64,000 nucleotides of DNA from NCBI RefSeq assembly GCF_016741875.1, contig NZ_JAERRF010000008.1:1-64000 (forward strand), written 5' to 3'. The stretch's first letter is position 1. Each line of letters begins with the position of its first letter. This stretch comes from Streptomyces coffeae. Its GTDB lineage: Bacteria > Actinomycetota > Actinomycetes > Streptomycetales > Streptomycetaceae. Both the position numbers and the translations under genes were made by a program. A model generated the notes under the pieces. The model was not told the DNA's origin. It did not search any database and saw only the letters and a program-made list of their open reading frames with translations. This document shows positions 17,297-25,771 of this stretch, piece by piece.

Positions 17297-18955
17297 ATGA
17301 CGCGATACGCGAATCTGGCGGAGGCCCTGAAGGAACGTGCCCTCCAGCGCCCGAGCCATGACGCGCTGGTGCATCAGGCAGGGAGCGGGGCCGCCGCACC
17401 GGTCCAGCGGCTCTCCTACGTCGAGCTCGACGCCCGTGCCACCATCGTGTCCGCCTGGCTGCGGGCCCGCGACGCCGGTGGCCGACGGGTGCTGATCGCC
17501 ATGGACCCCGGGCCGTACGCGGCGGTGGCCCTGCTCGGCTGTCTGCATGCCGGAGCCGTCGCGGTGCCGGTGCCCGCGCCGTCCGACTCCCGGACCGACG
17601 CCGAGCGCACCGCCGCCATCGCCCGCGACGCCGCCGTGGACCTCGTCCTCACCGAGACCGCGCACGCCACCGAGACCTCGCGCCGTCTCTCGCTCGTGGG
17701 CCGCGCCGATCTCACCTGCCTCGCCGTCGACGGACTGCGGCCGGACAGCCGCCCCCAGCACGCCCGGGAGACCCAGGCCCCCGCCCGCACCGGCCCCGAC
17801 AACCTCGCGTTGCTCGCGTACGACTCCGGCCCCGCCACCGCCCCGCGCGGGGCCCGGCTCACCCATGGCAATCTCCTGACCGCCATGGTCGCGCTGCGCC
17901 GGGCGCTGGGCTCCGGCCGCCGCTCCCGGATCGGCGGCTGGCTGCCCCGCCATCACACCCCCGGCCTGGTCGGACAGCTGCTGCATCCGCTCTGGCTGGG
18001 CGCCACCGCCGTCACCCTGCCCGTACACGCCCTTCGCGCCGACCCGGCCGCCTGGCTGCGGGCGGTCAGCCACCACCGGATCACCGAGACCGTCGCCCCC
18101 GACACCCTCTACGCCCGCAGCGCCGCCGTGGCCACCGACGAGCTGCTGGCCGGACTGGACCTGTCCCACTGGCGGACCGCCCTGAACGCCGGGGAACCGG
18201 TGTCGGCCGCCACCATGGCGACCTTTCCCCGCCGCTGCGCCGCCGCCGGACTGCGGACCGGGACCCTGGTCGCCGGCTATGTCCCGGCCGAGGGCGCCCC
18301 GGTGCTGTTCGCCACGGGACGCGGCACGGTGCCCGGGGCCGACGCCGCGGTTGTCGACCCGCTGACCGCCCGCCGGCTGCCGGACGGGGCGACAGGGGAG
18401 ATCTGGCTGCGCGGACCGGCCGTCACCACCGGCCACTGGGGCGGACCGCCGGACACCGCGCCCCTGTTCGCCGCACGCGCCGCCGAGGGGGCGGGTGGCT
18501 TTCTGCGCACCGGCGACCTCGGGCTCGCCGTGGACGGCGGGCTCCGGATGGCCGGACGGCTGCGGGACACCCTGCTGGTGGATGGGCTCACCCTGCACCC
18601 CCAGGACGTCGAACGCGAACTGCTGTGCCGCGGACGCCCGCTGGGGTCCGCGCGGGTCTTCTGCGACGGCCTCGGCACCGGTCGGCTGGTGGTCGTCCAG
18701 GAGGTCCGCGCGGCGGGCGGCGCCCGCACCCGGCTGCCGCTGCTGGCCGCGCGGATCAGAGCCGGGGTGGCGGAGGAGTTCGGGGTCTCCACGGGCGCAC
18801 TGCTGCTCGTCCGCCCCGGCACGGTGCGCGGGGTCGGCGCGGTCAAGGTACGCCGCTCCCTGCTGCGCGAGCGCTATCTCCGCGGTGAACTGCGCGCCCT
18901 GCATGCCGAGTTCGCGCCCGGTCCTGCCGAACCGGCGTGCGGCGGCGCGGCCTGA
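17297..18955 (+). CDS. AMP-binding protein, degenerate fatty-acyl-AMP-ligase-like
   Basis: 552 residues of the adenylate-forming fold, closest in layout to FAALs. The C-terminal landmarks are good: TGEIWLRGPAVTTGHWGG, FLRTGDLGLAVDGGLRMAGR and DTLLVDGLTLHPQDVE. The ATP-binding P-loop is altered: YDSGPATAPRGARLTHGN instead of the usual T-S-G-S-T-G-x-P-K-G, so the conserved Lys is Arg. The adenine-binding segment is also unusual (GYVPAEGAP). Activity is uncertain. ATG 17297 has GGGAG 6 bp upstream. No acyl carrier gene is adjacent. Confidence 0.75.
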   Translation: MTRYANLAEALKERALQRPSHDALVHQAGSGAAAPVQRLSYVELDARATIVSAWLRARDAGGRRVLIAMDPGPYAAVALLGCLHAGAVAVPVPAPSDSRTDAERTAAIARDAAVDLVLTETAHATETSRRLSLVGRADLTCLAVDGLRPDSRPQHARETQAPARTGPDNLALLAYDSGPATAPRGARLTHGNLLTAMVALRRALGSGRRSRIGGWLPRHHTPGLVGQLLHPLWLGATAVTLPVHALRADPAAWLRAVSHHRITETVAPDTLYARSAAVATDELLAGLDLSHWRTALNAGEPVSAATMATFPRRCAAAGLRTGTLVAGYVPAEGAPVLFATGRGTVPGADAAVVDPLTARRLPDGATGEIWLRGPAVTTGHWGGPPDTAPLFAARAAEGAGGFLRTGDLGLAVDGGLRMAGRLRDTLLVDGLTLHPQDVERELLCRGRPLGSARVFCDGLGTGRLVVVQEVRAAGGARTRLPLLAARIRAGVAEEFGVSTGALLLVRPGTVRGVGAVKVRRSLLRERYLRGELRALHAEFAPGPAEPACGGAA

Positions 18956-19092
18956 CCGCCCGCGCACGGCTCGCGCGCAATAAGGGACGGGTGTTCGACG
19001 GGCGGATTCGGCCGGATTCGGTGAAACGGCTGCGAGGATGCGGGAATACTTGCCACGGGGCGATAATGGGGCGGAACACAACCGGGGGCCAC

Positions 19093-19698
19093 ATGGTTCG
19101 CGTGCTCATAGCCGAAGACATGCATATGCTGCGCAAGGCCCTGGTCGCCTTGCTGGAATTCGAACCCGATATCGAAGTTGTGGCGGAATTCTCCAGTGGC
19201 ACCGATATTCTGCCGCGCGCCCGGGAACTCCGTCCGGACGTCGCCGTCCTGGACATCGATCTGCCGGGCATGGACGGTCTGACCGCTGCCGCGGAGTTGC
19301 ATACCGCCGTCCCCGAATGCCGGACCATGATGCTCACCAGCCTCGGCCGCCCCGGGAATCTGCGCCGGGCCCTCGCGGCCCATGTCTCGGGCTTCCTGCT
19401 GAAGGACAGCAGCCCGGACAAGCTGTCCGACGCGATCCGCGCGGTCGCCAAGGGCGAGCGGGTGATCGACCCCCAACTGGCGCTGGCCGCCCTGGATGAC
19501 GGTCCACAGCCGCTGACCCCGCGTGAGCTGGAGGTGCTCCGGCTGGCCTCCGAGGGGGAGGAGTCGGCCCAGATCGCGGCCACGCTCTTTCTGTCGGTCG
19601 GGACGGTCCGTAACTATCTGACGTCCGCGGTGACCAAGCTGAACGCCCGGAACCGGGTCGACGCCATCCGGATCGCCCGCGAGGCGGGCTGGATCTGA
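19093..19698 (+). CDS. LuxR/NarL-family response regulator (DesR-like)
   Basis: 201 residues: a receiver domain with RVLIAEDMHMLRKALVALLE and phospho-acceptor Asp in VLDIDLPGMDG, and a C-terminal LuxR helix-turn-helix (LTPRELEVLRLASEGE, then IAATLFLSVGTVRNYL). The AEDMHMLR opening is typical of DesR relatives. The HisKA_3 kinase that is its likely partner is encoded convergently 145 bp downstream. Possible targets include the M6 peptidase, AMP-ligase or YcaO genes nearby; that is inference from position. Confidence 0.88.
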   Translation: MVRVLIAEDMHMLRKALVALLEFEPDIEVVAEFSSGTDILPRARELRPDVAVLDIDLPGMDGLTAAAELHTAVPECRTMMLTSLGRPGNLRRALAAHVSGFLLKDSSPDKLSDAIRAVAKGERVIDPQLALAALDDGPQPLTPRELEVLRLASEGEESAQIAATLFLSVGTVRNYLTSAVTKLNARNRVDAIRIAREAGWI

Positions 19699-19726
19699 GC
19701 CCTGGCGTTTCTGAGCCCTGGCGTTC
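19695..19726. repeat. 16-bp tandem duplication at the 3' end of the response regulator gene
   Basis: CTGAGCCCTGGCGTTT is followed directly by CTGAGCCCTGGCGTTC. The first copy contains the stop codon of the response regulator gene, so the duplication lies in the 3' untranslated region. Confidence 0.75.
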
Positions 19727-19843
19727 TCGAAACGACGTTCTTCAACGGGCTGGCTTCACGGGGCGGGCTCGAAGGGGTGTACTCCTCGCGGCCAGCAACG
19801 GGCGGGCCTCGCAGGCTGGTTCACGCCCCTCCCACGGCCCCGT

Positions 19844-21109
19844 TCACGCCGTCACGGCCGGCCCCGGGCCGTACTCCTCCTCCGCCCCGCGCCGCGCCCG
19901 CCGCTGTGGCTCCGGATCCGGCTCCGGCTCCATGGACACCTCCAGCTCCGCCCGCAGCTCGAACCAGCCGTCCGGGCGCACGCCCGCGCGCAGCCGTCCG
20001 CCCAGGCTCTCCAGCCGCACCTTGAGGTTGCCGATCCCGCTGCCGCCGTCCGTACTGTCGGCGCGCAGGATGGTGGAGGGCTTGCCCACCCCGTCGTTGA
20101 CCAGGGTCAGCCGGACCCGGCGCCCGGTGCGCCGCGCCTCGATCGCACAGTGCTCGGCCTTGCTGTGGCGCAGCACATTGGTCAGCCCCTCGCGCAGCAC
20201 ACTCGCGAGCACCGTGTCCACCAGCTCGGGCAGCTTGCCGCAGCCGATGTCCGAAGTCGCGCTGATCCCGGCAGCGGCCAGCATCGACCGCGCGGACTCC
20301 GCCTCCGCCGACAGCGACATGGTGCGATAGCCGCTGGCCACCGCGCGGACGTCGGCCAGCGCCTGGCGGGAGGTCTGGAGGATTTCCGACAGCTCCCGCT
20401 GGGCACGGGAGTTCTGCCGCGGCACCAGCCGGTGCACCAGCTCACACTTGAGGGTGATGGTGGAGAGGCTGTAACCGAGCAGGTCGTGCACATCCCGGGA
20501 GAACCGCAGCCGCTCCTGGGCGACCGCCAGCCGGGCCAGTTCGGCCCGCGACCGGGAGACCTCGGCGACCAGACCGGACAGCCGGGAGAGCCCGAAGACC
20601 ACCAGCCCGGTCAGCGCCGTGGAGACCGTGGTGTACCCGACCTTGCCCCATCCGAAGCCGACCTGGAACAGCAGCACATCGGTACAGAGCAGCACGGTGG
20701 TGAACGCCGTCCAGCCGAGCGCCGGGGAGAGCATCAGCAGTGCGGAGCCCGCCAGGAATCCCGGCATGCCCAGCCACGCCTGTTTGAAGACCGCGAACGG
20801 CAGAAAGGTCAGCAGCGCCTGCAACACCAGCGTCCACTGCCGGGCCTCGGCGAGCCGTGGTGCCAGTCCCGGGAAGGAATGGGTCAGTTGGAGACCCAGC
20901 AGCATCGCCATCGGCACCAGGGCCAGCATCAGCTGCGCCGAGCCCATCGCGCGGCCCGAGGGGCGGGCGTCCACCACATAGGTCACCGCGACGCAGAAGT
21001 AGCCCAGGAGGACCACCACGGTGATGACAACAGCCAGGCGCGGCGCCAGGTTCTCGTAAGGGCGCGGCCGGTTGTCCCCGGCATCGCCGGGAAAGAGGCT
21101 CCGCTGCAC
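19844..21109 (-). CDS. Sensor histidine kinase, NarL/DesK type
   Basis: 421 residues. The N-terminal half has about five hydrophobic segments, followed by a linker and a HisKA_3 dimerisation domain with the phospho-acceptor His in FSRDVHDLLGYSLS, then an HATPase domain (LREGLTNVLRHSKA and GGSGIGNLKVRLESLGG). Start is GTG 21109, 4 bp after GGAGG; the open frame extends to 21226. Convergent with the DesR-like regulator, which is its probable partner. The signal is probably a membrane property, as in DesK, but that is by analogy only. Confidence 0.87.
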   Translation of the reverse strand: MQRSLFPGDAGDNRPRPYENLAPRLAVVITVVVLLGYFCVAVTYVVDARPSGRAMGSAQLMLALVPMAMLLGLQLTHSFPGLAPRLAEARQWTLVLQALLTFLPFAVFKQAWLGMPGFLAGSALLMLSPALGWTAFTTVLLCTDVLLFQVGFGWGKVGYTTVSTALTGLVVFGLSRLSGLVAEVSRSRAELARLAVAQERLRFSRDVHDLLGYSLSTITLKCELVHRLVPRQNSRAQRELSEILQTSRQALADVRAVASGYRTMSLSAEAESARSMLAAAGISATSDIGCGKLPELVDTVLASVLREGLTNVLRHSKAEHCAIEARRTGRRVRLTLVNDGVGKPSTILRADSTDGGSGIGNLKVRLESLGGRLRAGVRPDGWFELRAELEVSMEPEPDPEPQRRARRGAEEEYGPGPAVTA

Positions 21110-21232
21110 TCGTCCTCCGGATGGTCGGGCCGGATTGGGCGGCTTGCCCGAGAGTATCCGATCTAAGCCGCAGGTGGAGAGGTCGCGTAGCGCGTTGATA
21201 TGACGCCGAGTGTGACGAGGGAGCACCGAGGA

Positions 21233-23578
21233 TCACAAGAAGAGGGGAATGGGATTGAGACTTCGGTAGGAAGTGGGGCCGGGGAGACGGCCGAGGGCCA
21301 CCGGAACGTCGAAGAGGCGGCCGGGCGCGAACCGGGGCCAGTGCGGGCGCAGTCCGGGGACGAGCACCTTGGCCACGGGCAGTCCGACATCGGGCCGGGT
21401 CTGGTCCAGGACCAGCAGTTCCATCCCGCGGCGGCGGACCATCTCACCTATGGAGGCCGGAGAGAACTGATCCGGTGGCACGGATATCTCTCGCGGTACG
21501 GCGGCCGGATCCGCGGTCGGAGCGGCCGGATCCGGGATCAGATGGGGCTGGTTGGCGGTGGTCGCGGTACGGAACCAGCGCAGCGCCCCGGGGTCGGTGG
21601 CGCCGTAGCCACCGCCGTCGGCACGGGCCTCGACCACCGCCGGAAGCATCTGGTTGAGTTCGGCGAAGGCGTGGCACAGCGCGGTGAGCCGGTCGGGATG
21701 GGCGCCGAAGCCGAGGGTGATGTCCTCGGCGGGCTTGTCGGTCCGGCGGGAGAGTGCCGCGACCACCGGAATGCCGAAGTCCGTGGTGAGGTCCAGGGCC
21801 CACACCTCCCGCTGCAGCCCGGTGTGGAGTCGGCGCACCTCGTCCGGCCAGGGATCGTCGAGGGCGTCCAGGGGGATCCCGGGCTGCCGGGTGCGGTTGT
21901 ACCACCACAGGGCGACCGCGTCCCGCTCCACCAGCTCCAGGAAGCCGCGGACCACCGCGTCCTCCAGGGTGCCCCCGGCCGCCGCCCCGTTGGAGTCGGC
22001 CCGGCAGAAGCGGCGGCCCGGGGCCTGCGGGGCGCCGTAGTACAGCAGCGCGGTGGGCAGCAGCCGGTGGCGCTCGGCGGTCAGCGACCACACCGGGGTC
22101 CAGTCCAGCTCCGCGGTCTCGTCGAACGGATCGTGGATGCGGTGCCGCGCGGGAGCCGTCCGGTCCCGGAACTGACGGGCGGCGAAGAGCTGGACGGCGT
22201 CGGGGTGGACGGCGTCCCCGGGGTCCAGATCGCGGTAACGGGCCCGCTGCCGCGGCTCGTCCCCCTGGAAATGGCCGCTGTAGTGCTCCAGGGCCTCGCA
22301 CAGGGCGCCCGCGCGGGCCTGTTCGGCGGTACGGCCCTTGCCGTGGGCCGCGGCGCCCAGACCGGCGCGCAGCGCGTCCAGACCGGACAGGAGGTCCGCC
22401 CCGGTGAACGAAGGGTGGCGCGCATGGAAGCAGTTGAGCCCCTCGGGACCGCGCGGATCGCGGCGGATCTCGGTGATCAGCCCGGTGACCGGGTCCATCA
22501 GATGTCCGTAGGTCTCCAGCACGCGCCGGGGCGAGGTGTCCGCGGCGGCGGGACCGCGCCGCGCCGCCAGGTCCAGCGGGGCCCGCACTCGCGACGCGAC
22601 CAGCCCCGGTTCGCCGCAGCCGGCGCACTGCGGACGGCGGACGAGCGGATGCCGGTCCACGGAGGCGGTGAGGCTGTCCAGCACGGACAGCGTGCGCTGG
22701 CCCGGATGCCGGTGCCCGGCCAGCCACTTCGCCGCCTCCAGGGCGGCGAACTGAAGGGCGGCGGCACGGCTTGCGGGCAGCGAGGCGGGGGGCCTGGGCA
22801 CCGGCCCGGAGCGGCCCAGTCTGCGCTGGAGGTACGCCTCGGCCTGGCGTCCGCGCCACAGCCGGTCGGCCAGACACGACCAGCAGGGGTCGTCGGGGGA
22901 GCCGAGGAACGGGCCCAGCCACGCCTGGGTGCCCACGGGTTTGACGGGCAGCCAGCGACGGCCGGAGGCACGGTGCTCACGGTCGACGGCGGCGAGTCGG
23001 GGGTCGAGATAGTCGTCGCACACCACAAGGGTGAGATCGGCATCGCGATGTTGACGCTGCCCCATCGGGCTCCTGACAGCGGGGAGTTCGGGATCCTCAC
23101 CGGTCCGGGGTGCGTCCGCCGCCGTTCCGTCCGGGGTCCGCAGACCGGCCGCCCACAGTGCCCCCAGGACCTCCTCCGGATCGGTGGAGCCGAGGCTCAG
23201 CGGCGCCACGACGGCCGTCGCGGGGGCCACCGGGCACGCGGCCCTGCCGCTCTCCGCGCTCAGCCCGGCCAGCTCCCAGTAGGCCTCCTCCGGGCCCGGC
23301 AGACCGGCGCGCCCGCGCTCGGACACCAGCCCCGCCTCCCGGAGCCGGGCTATGACCAGCTCGGCCTGTTCGGCGGGGACGGCGCTCGCCCGGTCCGCCG
23401 CGGCGGCCGCCTCGACGAGGATGCGCGCGAGATCCCGGGAACCGTCGAGCAGCGGGGCGAGGGTGGCGATGGTCCGCCCGTGGAGCGCCGTGACGCCGTG
23501 CTCGGAGACGAGATAGACGGCCTCGCCCGGGACCGGCTCGACCCGCAGATGCGGGGTGAAGCCCAATTCCCCTGACAT
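21233..23578 (-). CDS. RRE / E1-like / YcaO fusion cyclodehydratase of a RiPP cluster
   Basis: 781 residues joining the two halves of an azoline-forming cyclodehydratase. Residues 5-88 resemble a PqqD-like leader-binding domain (RVEPVPGEAVYLVSEHGV to REAGLVSERG). Residues 100-325 look E1-like and carry two CxxC pairs (232/235 and 318/321) for structural zinc. Residues 350-781 are the YcaO ATP-binding domain (GALCEALEHYSGH, SNGAAAGGTLEDAVVRGFLE, LVERDAVALWWYN) and end NPIPLFL, close to the usual Pro-rich terminus. The ATG at 23578 leaves 7 bp after the precursor stop; a frame to 23632 would overlap the precursor. It should convert Cys/Ser/Thr of the adjacent peptide to azolines. Confidence 0.92.
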   Translation of the reverse strand: MSGELGFTPHLRVEPVPGEAVYLVSEHGVTALHGRTIATLAPLLDGSRDLARILVEAAAAADRASAVPAEQAELVIARLREAGLVSERGRAGLPGPEEAYWELAGLSAESGRAACPVAPATAVVAPLSLGSTDPEEVLGALWAAGLRTPDGTAADAPRTGEDPELPAVRSPMGQRQHRDADLTLVVCDDYLDPRLAAVDREHRASGRRWLPVKPVGTQAWLGPFLGSPDDPCWSCLADRLWRGRQAEAYLQRRLGRSGPVPRPPASLPASRAAALQFAALEAAKWLAGHRHPGQRTLSVLDSLTASVDRHPLVRRPQCAGCGEPGLVASRVRAPLDLAARRGPAAADTSPRRVLETYGHLMDPVTGLITEIRRDPRGPEGLNCFHARHPSFTGADLLSGLDALRAGLGAAAHGKGRTAEQARAGALCEALEHYSGHFQGDEPRQRARYRDLDPGDAVHPDAVQLFAARQFRDRTAPARHRIHDPFDETAELDWTPVWSLTAERHRLLPTALLYYGAPQAPGRRFCRADSNGAAAGGTLEDAVVRGFLELVERDAVALWWYNRTRQPGIPLDALDDPWPDEVRRLHTGLQREVWALDLTTDFGIPVVAALSRRTDKPAEDITLGFGAHPDRLTALCHAFAELNQMLPAVVEARADGGGYGATDPGALRWFRTATTANQPHLIPDPAAPTADPAAVPREISVPPDQFSPASIGEMVRRRGMELLVLDQTRPDVGLPVAKVLVPGLRPHWPRFAPGRLFDVPVALGRLPGPTSYRSLNPIPLFL

Positions 23579-23585
23579 CCGGCCG

Positions 23586-23774
23586 TCAGTCTCCGGCGGT
23601 GCAGATGCAGATGCAGGAGCGCGGTGCGACAACTCCCCGGGCGGCGTCCGTGAGTTCCTCGATGATCAGGTCGTCCTGGAGAGCCGGAAGCGATGCGGCC
23701 ACTGCGGTGCCCGGCACGACGGGCGCCAACTCGGCGGTGCTGGAGGGGGATGTGAAAGCGGGCGCGTCGATCAT
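23586..23774 (-). CDS. RiPP precursor peptide, core with S-C-I-C-I-C-T
   Basis: 62 residues. The leader (about residues 1-52) is acidic and helical (LQDDLIIEELTDAARG), and the last ten residues, S53 to D62, read S-C-I-C-I-C-T-A-G-D. Three Cys, one Ser and one Thr are potential azole sites. AGGAG lies 6 bp before the ATG. The gene is immediately upstream of the YcaO fusion and probably cotranscribed. The S-C-x-C-x-C start matches the first residues of GE2270/thiomuracin-type thiopeptide cores, but the C-terminal serines needed for a pyridine ring are absent, so a linear azole peptide is more likely. The cleavage site is not evident; after G47 or R52 is possible. Confidence 0.88.
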   Translation of the reverse strand: MIDAPAFTSPSSTAELAPVVPGTAVAASLPALQDDLIIEELTDAARGVVAPRSCICICTAGD

Positions 23775-23860
23775 CGCGCTCTCCTCGGATGAGAGGGGCA
23801 GTTCCCTGGGGAAGGCCGCGGAGCGGCCACATGCAGGTCACTACCTATCTTGTCGCCAAG

Positions 23861-23885
23861 GTATGAATTTATCATGGTTTTGCAC
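23861..23885. promoter_or_regulatory. AT-rich patch with inverted repeat in the precursor/SARP divergent promoter
   Basis: ATGA-N5-TCAT (23863-23875) lies in a short AT-rich block inside the 246-bp region between the precursor and the SARP gene. AT-richness is exceptional here and marks the likely promoter or operator area for one or both units. Confidence 0.4.
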
Positions 23886-23990
23886 CCTGCAACTCATATG
23901 GGGTTCGGTATTCCGGCACTGGCCGGGGACATCCTCCGCACGCGAGTCTCTTAGGTGCCTCGGTGGCAGGGCCGCGCGGCCAAGAGGCAC

Positions 23991-24008
23991 TTGACGGACC
24001 GTTGACGG
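23991..24008 (+). promoter_or_regulatory. Direct heptad repeat TTGACGG-N4-TTGACGG before the SARP gene
   Basis: Two identical heptads are separated by 4 bp, giving the 11-bp period typical of SARP binding sites. The second overlaps the ribosome site of the SARP gene (its ATG is at 24021). This could be an autoregulatory site or chance. Confidence 0.4.
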
Positions 24009-24020
24009 AGGTACAGGACC

Positions 24021-24845
24021 ATGGACATCAAGGTGTTGGGCCCGCTGAGCGTCGAAGCGTGCGGTCAGTCGATCGTGCCCAGCGCGGGCAAACCGCGGCA
24101 GATCCTCGCACTGCTTTCCGTCTACGCCAACCAGATGCTGCCGGTGCCCACTCTTATGGAGGAAATCTGGGGCACTCAGATGCCGCGCAGCGCACTGACC
24201 ACCTTGCAGACCTATATCCTCCAGCTCCGCCGGAGACTGGCCGCCGCCTACGGCCCGCAGGCCCCCGATGCCTCGAAGAGCGTCCTGGCCACCCGTTACG
24301 GCGGCTATGTGCTGGAGGCCCAGCCGGGCGCGGTGGACATCCACGAGTACGACCGCCTGGTGGCCGCGGGGCGTGACGCGCTGGACGCGGGGGACGATGT
24401 GGAGGCGTCCCTGCTGCTGCGCGAGGCCCTCGCCGTCTGGCGCGGTCCGGCGCTGGTGGATGTGCGGGTCGGACCGGTCCTGGAGATCGAGCTGGCCCGG
24501 CTGGAGGAGAGCCGTCTCGGCGTCCTGGAGCGCCGGATCGAGGCTGATCTGCGGCTCGGTCGTCATGCCGAACTGCTCACCGAGCTCACCGAATTGACCG
24601 CCCGCCATCCCCTGCACGAGGGGCTGCACGCCCAGTGCATGGCCGCCCTCTACCGGGCCGGCCGCCCCTGGCAGGCGCTGGAGGTCTACCAGGGGCTGCG
24701 GGCCAGGCTGGTGGAGGACCTCGGCCTGGAGCCGTCGCCCCGGTTGCAGAAGCTCCAGCAGGCGGTGCTCGCCTCCGACCCCGCCCTCGATCTGGACGCG
24801 GACGCCCAGTGGCGGCGTCCGGTGCTCGACTTGTTCGCCGCGTAA
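24021..24845 (+). CDS. SARP-family (AfsR/RedD-type) transcriptional activator
   Basis: 274 residues: an OmpR-like winged helix (about 1-95: KVLGPLSVEACGQSIVP, KPRQILALLSVYANQ, TYILQLRRRL, TRYGGYVLE) and a bacterial transcriptional activation domain (about 100-245: DIHEYDRLVAAGRDAL to RLVEDLGLEPSPRLQ). Small SARPs of this size are cluster-situated activators of antibiotic biosynthesis. It is divergent from the precursor-YcaO pair, which it likely controls. Good ribosome site GGAGG about 10 bp before the ATG. No TTA codon. Confidence 0.92.
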   Translation: MDIKVLGPLSVEACGQSIVPSAGKPRQILALLSVYANQMLPVPTLMEEIWGTQMPRSALTTLQTYILQLRRRLAAAYGPQAPDASKSVLATRYGGYVLEAQPGAVDIHEYDRLVAAGRDALDAGDDVEASLLLREALAVWRGPALVDVRVGPVLEIELARLEESRLGVLERRIEADLRLGRHAELLTELTELTARHPLHEGLHAQCMAALYRAGRPWQALEVYQGLRARLVEDLGLEPSPRLQKLQQAVLASDPALDLDADAQWRRPVLDLFAA

Positions 24846-24990
24846 CCCGCATAACCCGCCCGCCTCACCGCGTAACCCGCATACCCCTCCGCACCGCGTA
24901 GCCCGCGTCACCCACTGCGTGGTCCGCACAACCGCATACCTCGCGTCACCCACTGCGTAGTACGCCGTCAGCCGTCTTCCCGTGCGCCAT
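24838..24990. repeat. Degenerate tandem repeats after the SARP gene
   Basis: Imperfect copies of CGCGTAACCCGCAT(A) and of GCGTCACCCACTGCGT run through the 3' end of the SARP gene and the following spacer. The remainder of the 294-bp gap to the cyclase-like gene holds a large hairpin and no gene. Confidence 0.6.
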
Positions 24991-25052
24991 CCGTCCCCCG
25001 TCCGGAGATCCCTCCCCCCGAAACGCCCGGCGCCGCCCTTCAGCCGGGCCCG

Positions 25053-25100
25053 CTACGGCTCCGCTGCCCGATCCCCCCGCGCGGGCAAGCGGAGCCGTAG
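25053..25100. terminator. Large hairpin between SARP and cyclase-like genes
   Basis: CTACGGCTCCGCT-GCCCG (25053-25070) pairs with CGGGC-A-AGCGGAGCCGTAG (25082-25100): 18 bp with a single bulged A. It lies 39 bp before the TTG start of the next gene and probably terminates SARP transcription. Confidence 0.7.
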
Positions 25101-25139
25101 TGCATTCCCGCCGTCCAACGCACCAGCCGAGGGGGCGCC

Positions 25140-25700
25140 TTGCGCATCATCGACCTGACCACACCCGAGGACGGCCACAGACCGGAGCCGGACCCCGGGG
25201 CGGCCACGCGGTGGGCTCCCCGCCCGGCCCATGTCCTGGACCTCAGCACCGTGGCCCCGGTGACCCGCACCGCCGGGGTCACGGACATCGACCGGGCGCT
25301 GGCCCGCCTCGGCTGCCGCCCCCGCCCCCGGGACGTGGTCCTGCTGCGCACCGGTGCCTCCGGCCTGGCCGGTACACCCCGCTACTTCACCGACTTCACC
25401 GGGCTGGACGGACCGGCCACCGACTATCTGCTCGGCCTCGGGGTGCGGGTCATCGGCACCGACGCGTTCAGCCTGGACGCCCCCTTCCGCGCCATGATCC
25501 GCCGCTATCACGCCACCGGCGACCGCTCGGTGCTCTGGCCCGCGCTCTTCGCGGGCCGCCGCCACGCCTGCCGCCGGATCGAGCGGCTGGCCCGGCTGGA
25601 CATCCTGCCGCCCACCGGGTTCCGGGTCGCCTGCCTCCCCGAGCGGACCGCCGGGCCGGGGACGCAGCGGACCCGCGCGGTGGCGCTGCTCGACGACTAG
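25140..25700 (+). CDS. Cyclase/kynurenine-formamidase-fold protein lacking the metal motif
   Basis: 186 residues starting with TTG, supported by GAGGGGG about 6 bp upstream. The segments RIIDLTTP, RPRDVVLLRTG and YLLGLGVRVIGTDAFSLDAP match the cyclase superfamily (metal-dependent hydrolases acting on polyketides or formylkynurenine). The hallmark H-x-G-T-H-x-D-x-P metal site is not present where expected, so the protein is either inactive as a hydrolase or has diverged. It is followed at 71 bp by the flavoprotein gene and is probably in one operon with it. Confidence 0.65.
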   Translation: MRIIDLTTPEDGHRPEPDPGAATRWAPRPAHVLDLSTVAPVTRTAGVTDIDRALARLGCRPRPRDVVLLRTGASGLAGTPRYFTDFTGLDGPATDYLLGLGVRVIGTDAFSLDAPFRAMIRRYHATGDRSVLWPALFAGRRHACRRIERLARLDILPPTGFRVACLPERTAGPGTQRTRAVALLDD

Positions 25701-25771
25701 GTCCTGCCCCCGGGGCCCTGTCCACGGGGCCCTGTCCAGGGGCTTCTGGCCTACGCGGAGGAGGCGTTGAG

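Noticed and set aside
23586..23632. YcaO start at the upstream ATG (23632)
   Set aside because: It would overlap the precursor gene and its extra residues are a shadow of the core region; ATG 23578 fits the RRE start.
23586..23774. Full thiopeptide pathway assignment
   Set aside because: No split lantibiotic dehydratase or pyridine synthase genes are present, and the core lacks the C-terminal Ser residues.
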